Assembly (NCBI RefSeq): GCF_021502575.1
Contig: NZ_JAKFGN010000001.1
Location: 1,860,001 to 1,924,000, forward strand
Direction: 5' to 3'
Source: Bradyrhizobium sp. G127
GTDB taxonomy: Bacteria; Pseudomonadota; Alphaproteobacteria; Rhizobiales; Xanthobacteraceae
DNA length: 64,000 nt
Part shown: positions 27,218 through 35,243 of the stretch, one piece after another
Layout: each line of letters opens with the position of its first letter
Numbering within the stretch: the first letter of the stretch is position 1
The notes under the pieces: generated by a model
Databases searched by the model: none
The model's input: the letters and a program-made list of their open reading frames with translations, nothing else
What the model was told of the DNA's origin: nothing
Translations under genes and position numbers: made by a program

Positions 27218-27706
27218 ATGACCAATTCTTTCAATACCGAATCCGTGCTGAACACCGTGAAGACCGCGTTCGCGCCGGTCACCGACGCGCTGAAGAACTT
27301 CCCCAATGTTGAAGTTCCTGAAGCTGCCCGCGAGTTCGTGAAGAAGGCCGCTGTCACCGCGAAAGACCGCGCAGCCGAGATCCATACCGGTTCGGAGAAG
27401 GTGACCTCGGTCATCGAAAACGCCGTCGCCGGCTCGGTCAGCGAGACCGCGAAAATCAGCCGCAATATCCAGCAGGCCGTTTACGACGACGCGCAGGCGC
27501 TGTTCTCGGGCATCGACAAGCTCGCTTCGGCGAAGTCGCTGAGCGAAGCCGTCACAATCCAGGGCGATCTGCTCCGCGCGCAAGGCGAAGTCGTTGCCGC
27601 CCGCGCCAAGGCGACCACCGAATATCTCGGCAAGCTGTTCGCCAACGGTGCGAAGACCGCGCAGGATAACCTCTCCAAGGTTGTGTCCTACGCCAAGTCG
27701 GCCTGA
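27218..27706 (+). CDS. Phasin, PHA granule-associated protein
   Basis: A 162-residue amphipathic helical protein of the phasin_2 type, coating PHA granules. Sequence shows NTVKTAFAPVTDALKNFPNVEVPEAAREFVKKAAVTAKDRAAEIHTGSEKVTSVIENA and QAVYDDAQALFSGIDKLASAKSLSEAV, with alternating charged and hydrophobic residues and no cysteine. The ATG at 27218 has GGATGGAG 6-8 bases upstream. A strong palindrome precedes it and an intrinsic terminator follows 36 bp after the stop, so it is a separate transcription unit. It lies next to phaC. Confidence 0.9.
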   Translation: MTNSFNTESVLNTVKTAFAPVTDALKNFPNVEVPEAAREFVKKAAVTAKDRAAEIHTGSEKVTSVIENAVAGSVSETAKISRNIQQAVYDDAQALFSGIDKLASAKSLSEAVTIQGDLLRAQGEVVAARAKATTEYLGKLFANGAKTAQDNLSKVVSYAKSA

Positions 27707-27742
27707 TCGGTCCGCGCTAAATCCTTACACTTCCGACGACCG

Positions 27743-27770
27743 AAGGCCCGCCTCGCGCGGGCCTTTGTTT
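27743..27770 (+). terminator. Intrinsic terminator after phasin gene
   Basis: Perfect 9-bp stem AAGGCCCGC/GCGGGCCTT (27743-27751, 27757-27765) with loop CTCGC, followed by TGTTT. The DUF445 gene starts 66 bp further on, so it should have its own promoter or depend on read-through. Confidence 0.85.
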
Positions 27771-27835
27771 GCCGCGAACCTGCTCCTTTGACTGGAGAAG
27801 GTCCGCAATGCAATGTCGGTTGAATGGGATCGGAC

Positions 27836-29125
27836 ATGGCTGACACCGAAAAATTCGTGCTGATTGCGGATGCGGGCGACATCGCGCGCGCCGCTGAACT
27901 GCGCCGGATCAAGGCGCTGGCGACGCTCGTGCTCGGCGCCTGCGTCGGCGTGCTCATCGTCGCGAAGATGATGGAGCGCATGCATCCGGCTTTCGGATTC
28001 GTCGCAGCCTTCGCGGAAGCAGCCACCATCGGCGGACTGGCGGACTGGTACGCGGTGGTCGCGCTGTTCCGGCGGCCGCTGGGTCTGCCGATCCCGCACA
28101 CCGCCATCATTCAGCAGAACCAGCACCGGATCGCCGACAAGCTTGGCGAGTTCATAGAAGTCCATTTTTTAAGCCCTTTGCCGGTGGATGCGAAATTACG
28201 CGAAGTGGATTTCGCACGCTTCATTTCCGATTGGCTGACCGACGCCAAGAAGAGTGCGGATCTCGCGCGCTTCGTGCTGCGCCTGCTGCCGGAAGCGCTC
28301 AATGCGGCCGAGACGTCCGGCCTGAAGTCATACGTCACGCGCCGCATCGTCACGCAATTGCAAGGCGTCGATCTTGCGCCGCTGGCGGCGGGAACGCTGC
28401 GCGGTTTCATCGCCGAAGGCCGCCACAAGGGCATGCTCGACGATCTGCTTCAGTCATTGCATGAGACCCTCAACAAGCCGGAGACGCTGGCGCTGCTGCG
28501 CGAGAAAATCCGCGACGAATTGCCGACGCTGCTGAAACTTTATCGCGCCGACAAGTTCCTCCTGAACAAGATCGCAGCCTCCGCGACATCGTTCTTCGAG
28601 GAAGTGCGCGCTGATCCGGACCATCCATTCCGTGGCGAGGTCGATCGCATCCTGCTGACGCTGCCGGACAAGCTGGCGAATGACAAGGCCTATGCCGACC
28701 GTCTCGATGGACTGAAGCGCGATCTGCTGGCGCGTCCCGAGCTTGCCACCCTTGCGAATGACATCTGGGCCAACGTCAAGACATTCATCGACCGGAATGC
28801 GAATGGCGAGAGTCAGGTGCTGCAACATCATCTCACCAATGTGTTCGTCGAAGCGGGCACGCAGCTTGCCGCCGATTCCGAGATGCGCGCGGAAATCAAC
28901 AAGGGCATCGTCGTCGTGTTGCGCAGCTTCATCGCTGATCAGAAGAGCGGCGTGTCGCGATTCATTTCCGATCAGGTCAAATCGTGGAACATGAATCAGC
29001 TCATCAATCTCATCGAGATCAACATCGGCAAGGACCTGCAATACATCCGCTTCAATGGTGCGCTGATCGGAGGACTGGCCGGACTGGCGCTTCACAGCGC
29101 CGAAATGCTCGTCAAGGCCCTTTGA
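27836..29125 (+). CDS. DUF445 membrane-associated protein
   Basis: A 429-residue protein of the DUF445 family. It has an N-terminal membrane segment (ALATLVLGACVGVLIVAKM, residues near 25-43), the signature FVAAFAEAATIGGLADWYAVVALFRRPLGLPIPHTAI, long helical middle parts, and a C-terminal hydrophobic stretch FNGALIGGLAGLALHSAEMLV. The function of the family is not established. The start at 27836 is preferred over the ATG at 27824 because GGGATCGGA precedes it. It follows the phasin terminator and precedes hydrolase paralogue 2. Confidence 0.88.
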   Translation: MADTEKFVLIADAGDIARAAELRRIKALATLVLGACVGVLIVAKMMERMHPAFGFVAAFAEAATIGGLADWYAVVALFRRPLGLPIPHTAIIQQNQHRIADKLGEFIEVHFLSPLPVDAKLREVDFARFISDWLTDAKKSADLARFVLRLLPEALNAAETSGLKSYVTRRIVTQLQGVDLAPLAAGTLRGFIAEGRHKGMLDDLLQSLHETLNKPETLALLREKIRDELPTLLKLYRADKFLLNKIAASATSFFEEVRADPDHPFRGEVDRILLTLPDKLANDKAYADRLDGLKRDLLARPELATLANDIWANVKTFIDRNANGESQVLQHHLTNVFVEAGTQLAADSEMRAEINKGIVVVLRSFIADQKSGVSRFISDQVKSWNMNQLINLIEINIGKDLQYIRFNGALIGGLAGLALHSAEMLVKAL

Positions 29126-29324
29126 AAACGCTGGATAATCTGGATGGCAGCATGGCGGCCAAATGGTGACGAAGCGGAGCCCAAATGGCAAAAATGCGAA
29201 TCCGTGTCTAGAATGAACAATTGACGACATGGTGCGTTGCAAGATCATCCCCGTGTGACGAATTGCCTTCCTGTGCGCCGGGTGAACGACCCACCGGCGC
29301 AAATCATGTGAAAAGGAATTTCGA

Positions 29325-30098
29325 ATGTCCGCGACTGCCCAGACGCTGCGCCCACCGTCCAGATTGCTGATGCTGATGGAGGCGCGCGCCATCAACGAAT
29401 TCGGCGCCTTCCTCGGCGCGCTTCCGTTGCTCAGTCTCGCACCGCGCGGTGACGGTCATCCGGTGCTGGTGCTGCCGGGACTCATCACCAGCGATACGGC
29501 GACGCGTCCGTTGCGGTCGTTCCTCAAAAGCCGCGGCTATGCCGTGAGCGGCTGGGGGCAGGGCCGGAATTACGGATTGCGTCCAGGCGTGCAGGACGGA
29601 TTGATCGATCGCCTTGTGGAGATGCACGAGACCCACGGCCGCAAGGTCAGCCTCGTTGGGTGGAGTCTCGGCGGACTCTACGCGCGTCAGCTTGCGAAGA
29701 TGATGCCGGAGCGCGTGCGCTCGGTGATCACACTGGGCAGCCCGTTCGCCGGAAGTCCGAAGGCGACCAATGCATGGCGCACCTATGAAGCCGTCAGCGG
29801 CCAATCCGCGGAAGATCACAATCCGCAGTTCGGCGGCGCGATGTCGGAAACGCCGCCGGTGCCGACCACGGCGATCTTCAGCCGCACCGACGGCATCTGC
29901 GCGTGGCAGAGCTGCGTCGAAAAGCCCGGCACGCATGCGGAGAACATCGAGGTACAGGGCGCAAGCCATTGCGGCATGGGCCATCATCCGGCGATCGTCT
30001 ACGCCGTCGCCGAACGGCTCGCGCAGGCGGAAGGCGAATGGAAGCCGTTCGACCGCAACGGCTGGCGCGCCTTCGTCTATCCAGATCCGGCGCGATAA
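29325..30098 (+). CDS. Alpha/beta hydrolase (lipase/esterase-like), paralogue 2
   Basis: A 257-residue alpha/beta hydrolase with nucleophile Ser114 in GWSLGG. It is a close paralogue of the gene at 17045-17845: both share an N-terminal helix region, PRGDGHPVLVLPGL, HGRKVSLVGWSLGGLYAR, VITLGSPFAGSPKATNA, RTDGICAWQSC and the tail PFDRNGW. The start has AAAAGGAA upstream. The two copies bracket the storage-lipid region. No signal peptide; cytoplasmic ester, lipid or PHA hydrolysis is plausible but unproven. Confidence 0.82.
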   Translation: MSATAQTLRPPSRLLMLMEARAINEFGAFLGALPLLSLAPRGDGHPVLVLPGLITSDTATRPLRSFLKSRGYAVSGWGQGRNYGLRPGVQDGLIDRLVEMHETHGRKVSLVGWSLGGLYARQLAKMMPERVRSVITLGSPFAGSPKATNAWRTYEAVSGQSAEDHNPQFGGAMSETPPVPTTAIFSRTDGICAWQSCVEKPGTHAENIEVQGASHCGMGHHPAIVYAVAERLAQAEGEWKPFDRNGWRAFVYPDPAR

Positions 30099-30151
30099 AA
30101 GCAGTGCGCACTTGCCTGAAGTGTTGCGTGATCTCCCAACCAAAATGAGTT

Positions 30152-30232
30152 GTCATTGCCGGACCTGACCCGGCAATCTATCGCTTCAAAAGATTTTTCT
30201 GGATGGATGGCCGGGTCAAGCCCGGCGATGAC
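30152..30232. repeat. Intergenic palindromic repeat, type A
   Basis: GTCATTGCCGGACCTGACCC at the left end mirrors GGCCGGGTCAAGCCCGGCGATGAC at the right end, around a less conserved centre. A second copy of the same design lies at 47126-47204. It can fold as one long hairpin with two side arms. It sits after hydrolase paralogue 2 and before the PilZ gene end. Confidence 0.8.
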
Positions 30233-30303
30233 GATTCAGGGTGTGACGGGCTATCTCGTCTCGGGGATCATTCCGCGAAACCTTCAAGTCGTCTTCTGCG
30301 CCT

Positions 30304-30978
30304 TCAACTCATCTTCTGCAATCGCTGAAGTCTCGGCGCGTTCGGCACCATGCGGGCGGGTGATGCCTTCGGTGCGTGGGTCACAAGCCTTTCGACCTCG
30401 ATGCGCCGCTGCTGCTCGACAAACTTGATCGCGAAGCCATCCGCGAAAATGCGCGCCACCCGCCCGACGCAGGCGCCCACGGACAGAGGCGTGCCCAATT
30501 CGGGCTCGACCGTGCTGGAGACGGCGACGCCCGAGACCGAGATGTCGATGATGAAGCAGGGATAGGTGCTGCCGTCGGCGAACAGCAGCGTCGAGTGCGG
30601 GACTTCCGGAATGAATCGCGCGTGATCCCTGCGATCCTGAATCGACGGATCGTTTTCCCTCTGCTCCAGCCATGTCAGCTTCTGCGAGAGCACTTTACGC
30701 GTTTGGGCCGTTGTATCCAGCTCCATCAGAAAGCCGCCGGGCGAGATGTCGGAGACATGGCAGTCGAACTTGCCGAAGTCGCTGAAGAACGACGTGAACT
30801 GGTCGCCGATGCGTCCCGGCACCGGCGCATCGACCAGCACGCGGAACGGCGAGACCCGGCGCGTGCGGCAGGCGAAGGCGCGCGGCTGTCCTGCCGCGTC
30901 ATACCAGTTCGGCAGCGTATAGCTGCCGGACACGGAGATCTTGACCGCGCGTTGCTTCAAGAACTTTTCGATGTTCAT
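30304..30978 (-). CDS. Protein with two PilZ-like domains (c-di-GMP binding candidate)
   Basis: A 224-residue cytoplasmic protein. The C-terminal half has a typical PilZ signature: RRDHARF near residue 116 and DISVSGVAV about 30 residues later. The N-terminal half has a weaker copy (RTRRVSPFRV, near 38-47; CHVSDISPGGFLMEL, near 74). PilZ domains bind cyclic di-GMP through the RxxxR and D/NxSxxG motifs; the C-terminal copy has both, the N-terminal copy has a less canonical arginine motif. It stands alone between repeat-rich gaps, with 261 bp upstream to the liv operon end. Role unknown, perhaps surface or motility control. Confidence 0.75.
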   Translation of the reverse strand: MNIEKFLKQRAVKISVSGSYTLPNWYDAAGQPRAFACRTRRVSPFRVLVDAPVPGRIGDQFTSFFSDFGKFDCHVSDISPGGFLMELDTTAQTRKVLSQKLTWLEQRENDPSIQDRRDHARFIPEVPHSTLLFADGSTYPCFIIDISVSGVAVSSTVEPELGTPLSVGACVGRVARIFADGFAIKFVEQQRRIEVERLVTHAPKASPARMVPNAPRLQRLQKMS

Positions 30979-31239
30979 CGGACGGATGCCATGATGACGT
31001 GGAGAGTCCCGGATTGCGGAAACACCCCGTTAATACTGGCGAAGGGTTCTTGATGGAACCGCCGGGTTCCACACATCGCGCGCGGGGTTAACGCCGGTTT
31101 ACGGAATTCCGCGCAAGTGTATGACGCACGAGCGATCACCGGCCGCGTTGCCTAAACGGAATGCTGTTGATCGCAATTTTTGCAGGTCGAGATGGCGCGT
31201 CCCAGCCAGTAGCAGTGGCCGCCGGAACGGCGATCCGGT

Positions 31240-32301
31240 TTACCCGTTCTTCCCGCGCAGTTTGCCAACCACACCGGTGGGGAAGAAATACACACTGGCG
31301 ATGAACAGCAGACCGAGCCACAGCAGCCAGCGGTCCGGATGCAGCAGATTCGGCAGCAGCGGAATGCCGGCGCTCGCGGTGGCCGTGGATGCCGCGCCCA
31401 TCAGCGCCTGCAGATAGTTTTCCGCGAGGATGAACATCGTCGCGCCGATCACCGCGCCGTACATCGTGCCCATGCCGCCGATCACCACCATCAGGAGAAT
31501 ATCGACCATGATGGTGAAGGAGAGCGACGTTTCCGGACCTGCGTAGCGCAGCCACAGCGAATTCAGCATGCCGGCGGCGGCGGCGACCAGCGCCGCCAGC
31601 ACGTTGGCCCACGTGAGGTGAAACACGGTGCGATAGCCGAGCGCCTCGGCGCGGAAGCGGTTTTCGCGCACCGCCTGCAGCACGCGGCCGAACGGCGAGT
31701 TCACGATGCGCAGCAGGGTCAGGATCATCGCCGCCGAGGCGAAGAACACGATGTAATAGGTCAGGGTGCGGCCGTTGAGCTCGAAGCCGAACACGTCCTT
31801 CGAGATCAGCACCGTGCCGGGGCGCAGCAGTTCGGGCAGGCGGAAGCTGCGGCCGTCGTCGCCGCCGGTGAGCCATGACAGTTGCGACGCGAGCACGAGG
31901 AAAGCGGACGCCACGGCCAGCGTGATCATCGCGAAGAATATCGCCTGCACGCGCAGCGAGAACAATCCGATGCACAGCGCGAGCAGCGCGGCCAGCGGCA
32001 GGCCGATCACGATGCCGGTGGCGACGGCGGCCCATGTCGGGCCCATGCTGTAGAGCGCAATGGCGATGGCGTAAGAGCCGATGCCGTAGAACATGGTGTG
32101 CGCGAACGAGACGGTGCCGCTGTAGCCGAGCAGCAGGTCGTAGGACGCAACCAGTGCCGCGAAGATGCAGATCTTGGTGGCGACGTTCATCGCCTTCGCG
32201 CCGGGAAACAGGAACGGCGCCAGCACCAGCAGCGTCACGATGACGACAAGCAGGAGGGCGAGGACGCGGCTGCGCGGCGGATCGCCGGAAAGGATCATCA
32301 T
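31240..32301 (-). CDS. livM: Branched-chain amino acid-type ABC permease LivM (system 1)
   Basis: A 353-residue inner-membrane permease with 8-10 hydrophobic helices (LALLLVVIVTLLVLAPFL; LAALLALCIGLFSLRV) and the LivM signature GYSGTVSFAHTMFYGIGSYA plus ENRFRAEALGYRTVFHLTWANVLAAL coupling region. Its ATGATGA start overlaps the livH stop. It is the last gene of a five-gene transporter on the minus strand. The frame is open far upstream but that part is a shadow of livH. Ligand is not defined by sequence; amino acids, amides or aromatic acids are all possible. Confidence 0.9.
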   Translation of the reverse strand: MMILSGDPPRSRVLALLLVVIVTLLVLAPFLFPGAKAMNVATKICIFAALVASYDLLLGYSGTVSFAHTMFYGIGSYAIAIALYSMGPTWAAVATGIVIGLPLAALLALCIGLFSLRVQAIFFAMITLAVASAFLVLASQLSWLTGGDDGRSFRLPELLRPGTVLISKDVFGFELNGRTLTYYIVFFASAAMILTLLRIVNSPFGRVLQAVRENRFRAEALGYRTVFHLTWANVLAALVAAAAGMLNSLWLRYAGPETSLSFTIMVDILLMVVIGGMGTMYGAVIGATMFILAENYLQALMGAASTATASAGIPLLPNLLHPDRWLLWLGLLFIASVYFFPTGVVGKLRGKNG

Positions 32302-33308
32302 CTGTTCGTCACCGGATAAAGCCCGCGCGGCCGCCACATCAGGATCGCGACCATCAGCAGAATGTTGGACACCAGCGCCAGCTTCGGCACCAGGAAGCCG
32401 CCGTAGTTGGCGATCATGGCGACGAGGATCGCGCCGATGAAGCAGCCGCCGATCGAGCCGAGGCCGCCGATGATGATGACGATGAACACCAGCACCATCA
32501 GGTCGCCGCCCATCGAGGCGTGAACTTCCTCGCGATACAATCCCCACATGATGCCGCCGAGGCCCGCGAGCGCGGACCCCGCCATGAACACGCCGAGGAA
32601 CAGCCGCTTGATCTTGTAGCCGAGCGCCTCGACCATCTCGCGGTTCTCGACACCGGCGCGGATCAGGAGGCCAATTTTCGTGCGGTTCAGCACTAGCAGC
32701 ACGAGGCCGAACACGACAAGGCCGACGATCATCGCCAGCACGCGGTATTTGGCGATCGCGATGTCGCCGAGGATGAAGGAGCCGCGCAGCGAGCCGGGCA
32801 GTGGCAGCGGAATGCGCGCCGGTCCCCACAGCGCATAGAGCAACTGCTCGGCGACGATCAGGCCGCCCATGGTGATCAGGATCTGCTTGAGATGGTTGCC
32901 GTAGACGGGGAGGATCAGCACACGCTCGAACACCAGGCCAAGCGCGCCGGACACCGCCATCGACAACAGCGCGGCAGGCGCAAGTGCTGCGAGATTGAGC
33001 CACAGCGAGTCCGCCTGCACGTATCCGGCCATCGGCGCTAGAACGAGCGTTGCCACATAGGCGCCGACCGCGATGAATGCGCCGTGGCCGAAGTTCAGCA
33101 CGTCCATCAGCCCGAACACCAGCGTTAGGCCCGACGCCATGATGAAGATCATCATGCCCATGGCGAGGCTCGCCACCGTCAGCGTCACCCATGTGGACGG
33201 CGAGCCGATCAGCGGAATCATCACCAGCGCCAGCACGACCGGCAACAGCATCGGGATGACGTCGCGCTTTGTCTGCGGCAACGGTTCGGAGGCAGCGAGA
33301 TCGGTCAT
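32298..33308 (-). CDS. livH: Branched-chain amino acid-type ABC permease LivH (system 1)
   Basis: A 336-residue permease with the LivH signature MDVLNFGHGAFIAVGAYVATL and the late GGLGSIGGCFIGAILVAMIANYGGFL segment. It starts at ATG 33308, overlapping the livF stop by 4 bp (ATGA), and overlaps livM at its own end, so translation is coupled. Together with LivM it forms the channel. Confidence 0.92.
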   Translation of the reverse strand: MTDLAASEPLPQTKRDVIPMLLPVVLALVMIPLIGSPSTWVTLTVASLAMGMMIFIMASGLTLVFGLMDVLNFGHGAFIAVGAYVATLVLAPMAGYVQADSLWLNLAALAPAALLSMAVSGALGLVFERVLILPVYGNHLKQILITMGGLIVAEQLLYALWGPARIPLPLPGSLRGSFILGDIAIAKYRVLAMIVGLVVFGLVLLVLNRTKIGLLIRAGVENREMVEALGYKIKRLFLGVFMAGSALAGLGGIMWGLYREEVHASMGGDLMVLVFIVIIIGGLGSIGGCFIGAILVAMIANYGGFLVPKLALVSNILLMVAILMWRPRGLYPVTNR

Positions 33309-34027
33309 TGATGCGCCTCCAGGCTGAGTCCGAGCAGTTTTTCCTGCAAGGCTGTGTTCCCGGCAAGTTCGGCCATCGCGCCGCGATGCACGATGCGGCC
33401 GTTGTCCATCACCAGCACGCCGTCGCCGATTTCCTGCGCGACGCGGAAGTTCTGTTCGACAAGCAGGATGGTCGCGCCGCGCTTCTTCACCTCGGCGAGA
33501 CATTCGATCAGGCCGACCACGATGGCGGGCGCGAGGCCCTTGGTCGGCTCGTCGATCAGCAATAGCTTGCGGGGCTCGACGATGGCGCGGGCGATGGACA
33601 GCATTTGTTTTTGCCCGCCGGACAGCGATCCGGCGCGCGAGAGCCAGAAGCGCTTCAGCGCCGGGAAGAATCCGAAGATCCATTGCAGCCGCGCGTCGTC
33701 CATCTCGCCTTCGCGCGCGGCGAGGATCAGGTTTTCCTTCACCGTGAGATCGGAGAACACCGACATGGATTCCGGCACGTAGCCGACGCCCATGCTGGCG
33801 ATGTCGGGCGTCAGTTTCTTCTCGGTGCGCTGACCTGCCAGCGTGATGGTGCCGGAGGAGGGTGGCGACAGGCCCATGATGGTGCGCAGCGTGGTGGTCT
33901 TGCCCGCGCCGTTGCGGCCGAGCAGCATGGTGATCTGGCCTTCGGGCACGGCGAAGTCGACGCCGTGCAGGATGTGATACTGCGCGATGTGGGTGTGCAC
34001 GCCGCTGAGGGTCAGCATGTCGGTCAT
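33305..34027 (-). CDS. livF: Branched-chain amino acid-type ABC ATPase LivF (system 1)
   Basis: A 240-residue ABC ATPase: Walker A GRNGAGKTT, signature LSGGQKQ, Walker B LLLIDEPTKGLAP, H-loop region LLVEQNF. The LivF type is shown by the MGVGYVPESMSVFSDLTVKENL region. It is separated from livG by 226 bp carrying a palindromic repeat, but overlaps livH at its end. Confidence 0.93.
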   Translation of the reverse strand: MTDMLTLSGVHTHIAQYHILHGVDFAVPEGQITMLLGRNGAGKTTTLRTIMGLSPPSSGTITLAGQRTEKKLTPDIASMGVGYVPESMSVFSDLTVKENLILAAREGEMDDARLQWIFGFFPALKRFWLSRAGSLSGGQKQMLSIARAIVEPRKLLLIDEPTKGLAPAIVVGLIECLAEVKKRGATILLVEQNFRVAQEIGDGVLVMDNGRIVHRGAMAELAGNTALQEKLLGLSLEAHQ

Positions 34028-34078
34028 GCGGCGATCCCCGGCTCTGAGATGTTGTCGCTTCGCAACAAGCCCGATTTA

Positions 34079-34183
34079 CTCCCTCCCCCCTTGCGGGGGA
34101 GGGTTGGGGAGGGGGGTGTGCAACGAGAGAGATGTTTTCGTTGTACCCCCCTCTCTGTCTCTCCCCCGCAAGGGGGGAGAGAA
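34079..34183. repeat. Intergenic palindromic repeat, type E
   Basis: Left part contains CTCCCCCCTTGCGGGGGAG and the right part CTCTCCCCCGCAAGGGGGGAGAG, i.e. hairpins around a GCAAG/CTTGC core. Located between livG and livF of system 1, in the middle of a transcription unit; it may alter mRNA processing. A related small hairpin lies at 48041-48066. Confidence 0.75.
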
Positions 34184-34253
34184 CAATAGTGTTGAGAGAC
34201 CGTACAAGTGGCGAGGAAATCGCGCGGCATGTGCTGCAAGTATATCGTCATCA

Positions 34254-35021
34254 TCATGCCGCGGTCTTTCCGGGCGCGATGCCGAGATAGGCTTCCTGCA
34301 CGATCGGTGAGGCGATCACCTCGGCGGGTTTGCCGTCGGCCACAAGCTGGCCGTTGTGCAGCACGATGATGCGGTCGGCGAGCGAGCGCACCACGTCCAT
34401 CTTGTGCTCGACCAGAAGAATGATCTTGCTCGCGTCCTGCTTCAGCCGGGCGATCAGGTCGAGCACTACCGGCACTTCATCGACGCTCATGCCCGCGGTC
34501 GGCTCATCGAACATGAAGACCTTCGGTTCCAGCGCCATCATCAATGCGACTTCGAGCTTGCGCTGGTCGCCGTGCGAGAGTGCTGCGGCGGCCACCGCGC
34601 GGCGGTTGCCGAGGGCGATGGAATCGAGAATGGCGTCGGCGCGTTCGATCAGGTCGCGGCGCTTCATCCACGGCCGGAACATGTCGTAGTGCACGCCGCT
34701 CGCCGCCTGCACCGCGAGGCGGACGTTTTCCTCGACAGAGAGATTGGGAAACAGGTTGGTCAACTGGAACGCGCGGCCGAGGCCCTTGCGCGTGCGTAAG
34801 GGCGCGGTGAGGCCGGTGATGTCGTCACCATCGAGCAGCACGGTGCCCGCGGTCGGGCGCAACTGGCCGGAGATCAGGTTGAAGTACGTGGTCTTGCCGG
34901 CGCCGTTCGGCCCGACGATGGCGGTCAGTTCGCCGGGACGGAATGTGCAACTCACCTTGTTGACGGCGACGTGGCCGCCGAAACGGATGGTCAGGTCGCG
35001 GGTCTCGAGGGTGAGGGGCAT
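34254..35021 (-). CDS. livG: Branched-chain amino acid-type ABC ATPase LivG (system 1)
   Basis: A 255-residue ABC ATPase with Walker A GPNGAGKTT, signature LSHGDQRK, Walker B VFMFDEPTAGMS and the LivG-type insert RTRKGLGRAFQLTNLFPNLSVEENVRLAVQ. The signature reads LSHGDQ, the usual LivG variant. The start at 35021 (MPLTLETRDLTIRF) is chosen by family N-terminus. It lies between two palindromic repeats. Confidence 0.92.
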   Translation of the reverse strand: MPLTLETRDLTIRFGGHVAVNKVSCTFRPGELTAIVGPNGAGKTTYFNLISGQLRPTAGTVLLDGDDITGLTAPLRTRKGLGRAFQLTNLFPNLSVEENVRLAVQAASGVHYDMFRPWMKRRDLIERADAILDSIALGNRRAVAAAALSHGDQRKLEVALMMALEPKVFMFDEPTAGMSVDEVPVVLDLIARLKQDASKIILLVEHKMDVVRSLADRIIVLHNGQLVADGKPAEVIASPIVQEAYLGIAPGKTAA

Positions 35022-35098
35022 GGCGATTTCATTGCCGGCGGGTTGGTAAGTGAGTGAAGAGCGACTTTCGGCGGGACGACGCTGAGATTGTGCAGGCC

Positions 35099-35223
35099 GT
35101 GTCCCGGACGCGATGCAGCGTTCTTCACGATGCATCGCAGAGCCGGGACCGCAAAAGTACGAAACCGTAACGGTCCCGGATCTGCGAAGCGGCATGACGG
35201 ATGCCGCATCGCGTCCGGGACAC
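35099..35223. repeat. Intergenic palindromic repeat, type D
   Basis: Perfect 18-bp terminal inverted arms (GTGTCCCGGACGCGATGC and complement, 35099-35116 and 35206-35223) enclosing an 89-bp centre that carries internal GGGACC/GGTCCC pairs. It lies between the solute-binding gene and livG of system 1. A less perfect copy is at 53755-53879. Confidence 0.85.
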
Positions 35224-35243
35224 ATTATCACTTAGAACGGAGG

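Noticed and set aside
30152-30232. Tandem repeats as a CRISPR array
   Set aside because: Repeats are inverted pairs scattered over the window, not regularly spaced direct repeats, and no cas gene is present.
31240-33366. A 708-codon open frame including livM
   Set aside because: Only the part from 32301 down is livM; the rest runs in another frame over livH and has no transporter sequence.
32298-33683. Longer start for livH at 33683
   Set aside because: The extra 125 codons overlap livF in another frame and are Arg-rich shadow sequence; ATG 33308 overlaps the livF stop as in a typical operon.
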